Source: Rosenbergiella metrosideri (GTDB taxonomy: Bacteria; Pseudomonadota; Gammaproteobacteria; Enterobacterales; Enterobacteriaceae). From it: a stretch of DNA of 64,000 bases. The stretch's first letter is position 1. Each line of letters begins with the position of its first letter. The position numbers were made by a program, and so were the translations under genes. Location: the NCBI RefSeq assembly GCF_022602565.1, contig NZ_JALBCV010000001.1:286819-350818 (forward strand), read 5' to 3'. The notes beneath the pieces are model-generated. The model was not told where the DNA came from. It ran no database searches and was given only the letters and a program-made list of their open reading frames with translations. This document shows positions 62,361 through 64,000 of the stretch, piece by piece.

Positions 62361-62382
62361 ACGTCTACGCCCCGAAATAATG

Positions 62383-62411
62383 TTGCAATATGTGCGATGT
62401 GGGGCTATTTT
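62383..62411 (+). promoter_or_regulatory. Promoter of the small-RNA candidate
   Basis: TTGCAA (62383-62388), a 17-base spacer and TATTTT (62406-62411), placing a start near 62418. There is no Fur box around it. Confidence 0.55.
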
Positions 62412-62417
62412 TAGGTA

Positions 62418-62509
62418 GCGAAATACTTGAGTGATTTAATCAAGTATTCGCCTAACTTACTCACATTGCTCAAGTTATCTTGCCCGCACTTTGCGGGCTT
62501 TTTTTTTAT
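62418..62509 (+). ncRNA. Putative small RNA with RyhB-like core
   Basis: An unexplained transcript unit of about 91 nt between two genes. The 5' end folds into a 12-bp stem with one bulged A (62418-62430 with 62440-62451). Then comes an unpaired 30-base region holding CTCACATTGCT (62460-62470), and GCCCGC/GCGGGC with nine T residues as terminator. Order and size equal those of RyhB (5' hairpin, unpaired CTCACATTGCTTCC core, terminator, 90 nt). But no Fur box is present and the rest of the sequence differs. It may be a RyhB paralogue under other control or an independent Hfq-type RNA that shares the seed. Confidence 0.55.
62482..62509 (+). terminator. Terminator of the small-RNA candidate
   Basis: GCCCGC-ACTTT-GCGGGC with nine T residues. 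The preceding gene already has its own terminator 120 bases upstream, and the next gene starts downstream. Confidence 0.92.
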
Positions 62510-62601
62510 CGGCGGATAATCGCTTTCTGCACGCGAACCATTGATAAGTTCTATGATATAGTCCGCGCCCACTTATTATTCTGACACTAAACAGGAGCAT
62601 T

Positions 62602-63516
62602 ATGGACGTTAGAAAACAACTTGATGGTACTGCGGTTATCGCAATGCTATTGATTTGTCTTGTTTGGAGTTCACAACAAGTCATTTTGAAAGAAATTGCC
62701 GGTAATTTCTCTCCTCTCTTATTATTGGCCTTTCGTTCAGGTATCGCCGCATTAATGCTCGGAGTATTAATGACGGTACAACGCCAACGTTTCCCTATGG
62801 CCAATGGGATGTGGTTAATGGGCGGTTTGGTCGGTCTACTGTTCTCGCTCGAATATTTCTTCGTTTCAGAAGCCGTCAAATACACAACAGCAGGTCACGT
62901 GGTCGTCTTTCTTTATACCTCGCCCATTTTTGCTGCAGTAGGGTTAAATTTTGCCATTAAGGATGAACGTCTATCTGGGTTACAGTGGGTAGGGATTGTC
63001 TTCTCCTTTATCGGTATCTGCGTCTCGTTTTCCGGTGGTTTCGGTGATAGCACCATGCTTAAAGGTGACTTCTTTGCATTACTTTCTGGCTTAATGTGGG
63101 GCGCGACGACAGTGGTTATTCGCAGTACTCGTGTTAATCAGATGGGATCTCGCCCTATCCTGCTTTATCAATTAATTGTCTCGTTTATTATCCTATTACT
63201 CGCGAGCTGGTTAAGTGGTAACACGCTGTTTGAACCAACGTTAAAAAATATTACCGCCCTGACTTTTCAATCTTTGGTGATCTGTTTTATCAGCTTTCTG
63301 GCGTGGTTTGCTTTACTGAAGAAATATGTTGCTTCGCAACTCGGTGTGCTGACATTTATGACCCCACTGTTCGGAGTCATTTTAGGTGCCTTACTTCTGC
63401 ACGAAACCATTCAAAATACATTTGTTTGGGGAGCTAACTTAGTGGTGATTGGTATCATTCTAGTCACAGTGAAAAGTGGTGGTATCAGAATCTTTAGACG
63501 CCGTCGCCCATTGTAA
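62602..63516 (+). CDS. EamA/DMT family exporter
   Basis: 304 residues with ten spans in two EamA repeats (about 12-140 and 155-292). The first begins LLICLVWSSQQVILKEI; the second ALLSGLMWGATTVVIRS. Drug/metabolite transporter superfamily, typically export of amino acids or metabolites (RhtA, YddG, PagO types). Substrate unknown. ACAGGAGC precedes the ATG. A basic tail (RIFRRRRPL) lies in the cytoplasm. Confidence 0.85.
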   Translation: MDVRKQLDGTAVIAMLLICLVWSSQQVILKEIAGNFSPLLLLAFRSGIAALMLGVLMTVQRQRFPMANGMWLMGGLVGLLFSLEYFFVSEAVKYTTAGHVVVFLYTSPIFAAVGLNFAIKDERLSGLQWVGIVFSFIGICVSFSGGFGDSTMLKGDFFALLSGLMWGATTVVIRSTRVNQMGSRPILLYQLIVSFIILLLASWLSGNTLFEPTLKNITALTFQSLVICFISFLAWFALLKKYVASQLGVLTFMTPLFGVILGALLLHETIQNTFVWGANLVVIGIILVTVKSGGIRIFRRRRPL

Positions 63517-63540
63517 GTTTCTACGTTAGCGTTCAGCGCC

Positions 63541-63573
63541 GCGAGTAGACCCTAACGGTCTACTCGATTTTTC
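63541..63573 (+). terminator. Terminator after the DMT exporter
   Basis: GAGTAGACC-CTAAC-GGTCTACTC perfect 9-bp stem followed by GATTTTT. Confidence 0.88.
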
Positions 63574-63765
63574 CCGCTTTACTCATACGCAAATTCAGGT
63601 AAGAAAAAAATTTCAATTTTTGTAAAAAACACAGCCGTCATCTGATTGTCACACTATAGTTATTATATGGAACTAGGAATTAGCAGTGATGCAATAAAAA
63701 ATCCTAATTCCAATTCCCTGCGGGGACCGTTAAGTCTGGTGTAGAACAATCCGAGGAGAAGACGA

Positions 63766-63948
63766 ATGTTTACCTTAACACGAAACGAATTTGAATCGAT
63801 TAATCCTGACTACCGTGGTGTATGGCAAAAAGAGTGCACCGAGCTACCTAAATGGCCGCAAATCCGTGAGCAATATGTTGGCAAGCGTACTATCTTACGT
63901 CAGGGAGCATTACTGATTGAAGATATGCACTTTGCTATCATGACTTGA
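63766..63948 (+). CDS. 60-residue orphan, unknown
   Basis: 60 residues behind CGAGGAGA, starting FTLTRNEFESINPDYRGVW. Acidic/basic mixed, with no signal or span. The balanced composition, the good ribosome binding site and the terminator right after it support a real gene. I cannot name a family. A KRTILRQGALLIEDMHF core looks like a small beta sheet. Confidence 0.65.
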   Translation: MFTLTRNEFESINPDYRGVWQKECTELPKWPQIREQYVGKRTILRQGALLIEDMHFAIMT

Positions 63949-63965
63949 CCCACCCGTCTGATGAG

Positions 63966-64000
63966 AAAAAGGTAAAGTGGATGTCATCTTTACCTTTTTT
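63966..64000 (+). terminator. Terminator at the window end
   Basis: AAAAAGGTAAAG/CTTTACCTTTTTT stem after the 60-residue orphan; the T run reaches the window edge. Confidence 0.85.

Noticed and set aside
62418..62509. Calling the small RNA RyhB outright
   Set aside because: Only the 11-base core and the architecture match; there is no Fur box and the flanks differ.

Overview
The window reads as an ordinary chromosome segment of a gammaproteobacterium of the order Enterobacterales. Protein sequences and gene order follow Escherichia coli closely over long stretches. Examples are pykF-lpp, ydiJ-ydiK-aroH, nlpC..ihfA-pheT-pheS-pheM-rplT-rpmI-infC-thrS, ydiY..yniB-hxpB-ydjM-tcyP-osmE..nadE-spy, and ychO-chaC-chaA-kdsA-sirB1-prmC-prfA-hemA/lolB-ispE-prs-ychH-pth-ychF. 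Many genes normally found between these are absent (suf operon and ldtE, btuCED, pfkB, sirB2). Base composition is moderately AT-rich. A plant- or nectar-associated Erwiniaceae-type genome (Rosenbergiella or Tatumella are possibilities) would fit, but that is an inference.

Layout. 1-180: two identical tRNA-Val(GAC). 0.6-9 kb: pykF, lpp, a Fur-box-controlled orphan, ydiJ, ydiK, a probable RprA RNA and aroH. 9-18.2 kb: minus-strand block selO, nlpC, ihfA, pheT, pheS with the pheM attenuator, rplT, rpmI, infC (AUU start) and thrS. 18.2-20.7 kb: an eroded accessory patch with phage debris, a YagU-like membrane protein and a broken bacteriocin-like gene. 20.7-30.3 kb: NsrR-controlled hmp, ydiY, yniB, hxpB, LexA-controlled ydjM, tcyP, osmE, a drug exporter, nadE and spy. 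30.4-44.3 kb: the ychO-to-ychF block. 44.3-45.8 kb: yegP and a cold-shock-domain protein.

45.8-48.3 kb is the wreck of an L-arabinose operon. Pieces of araE, araB, araA and araD lie in order on the minus strand, joined by deletions and riddled with stops. It is followed directly by an intact sucrose cluster (cscR, cscA, cscB and cscK, with yjdM inside) that has two perfect operator palindromes. The picture is of a sugar specialist that kept sucrose use and lost arabinose use.

53.9-64 kb: an amino-acid permease, an AldB-like aldehyde dehydrogenase, a small methyltransferase, an M20 amidohydrolase coupled to ycdY, yeaQ, emtA, ldcA, a lipoprotein, a CsbD/DUF883-like protein, a DMT exporter and a 60-residue orphan. 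Between the DUF883-like gene and the exporter lies what looks like an undescribed small RNA of about 91 nt. It has its own promoter, a strong 5' hairpin, an unstructured CUCACAUUGCU core like that of RyhB, and a strong terminator. I consider it the most interesting signal in the window.
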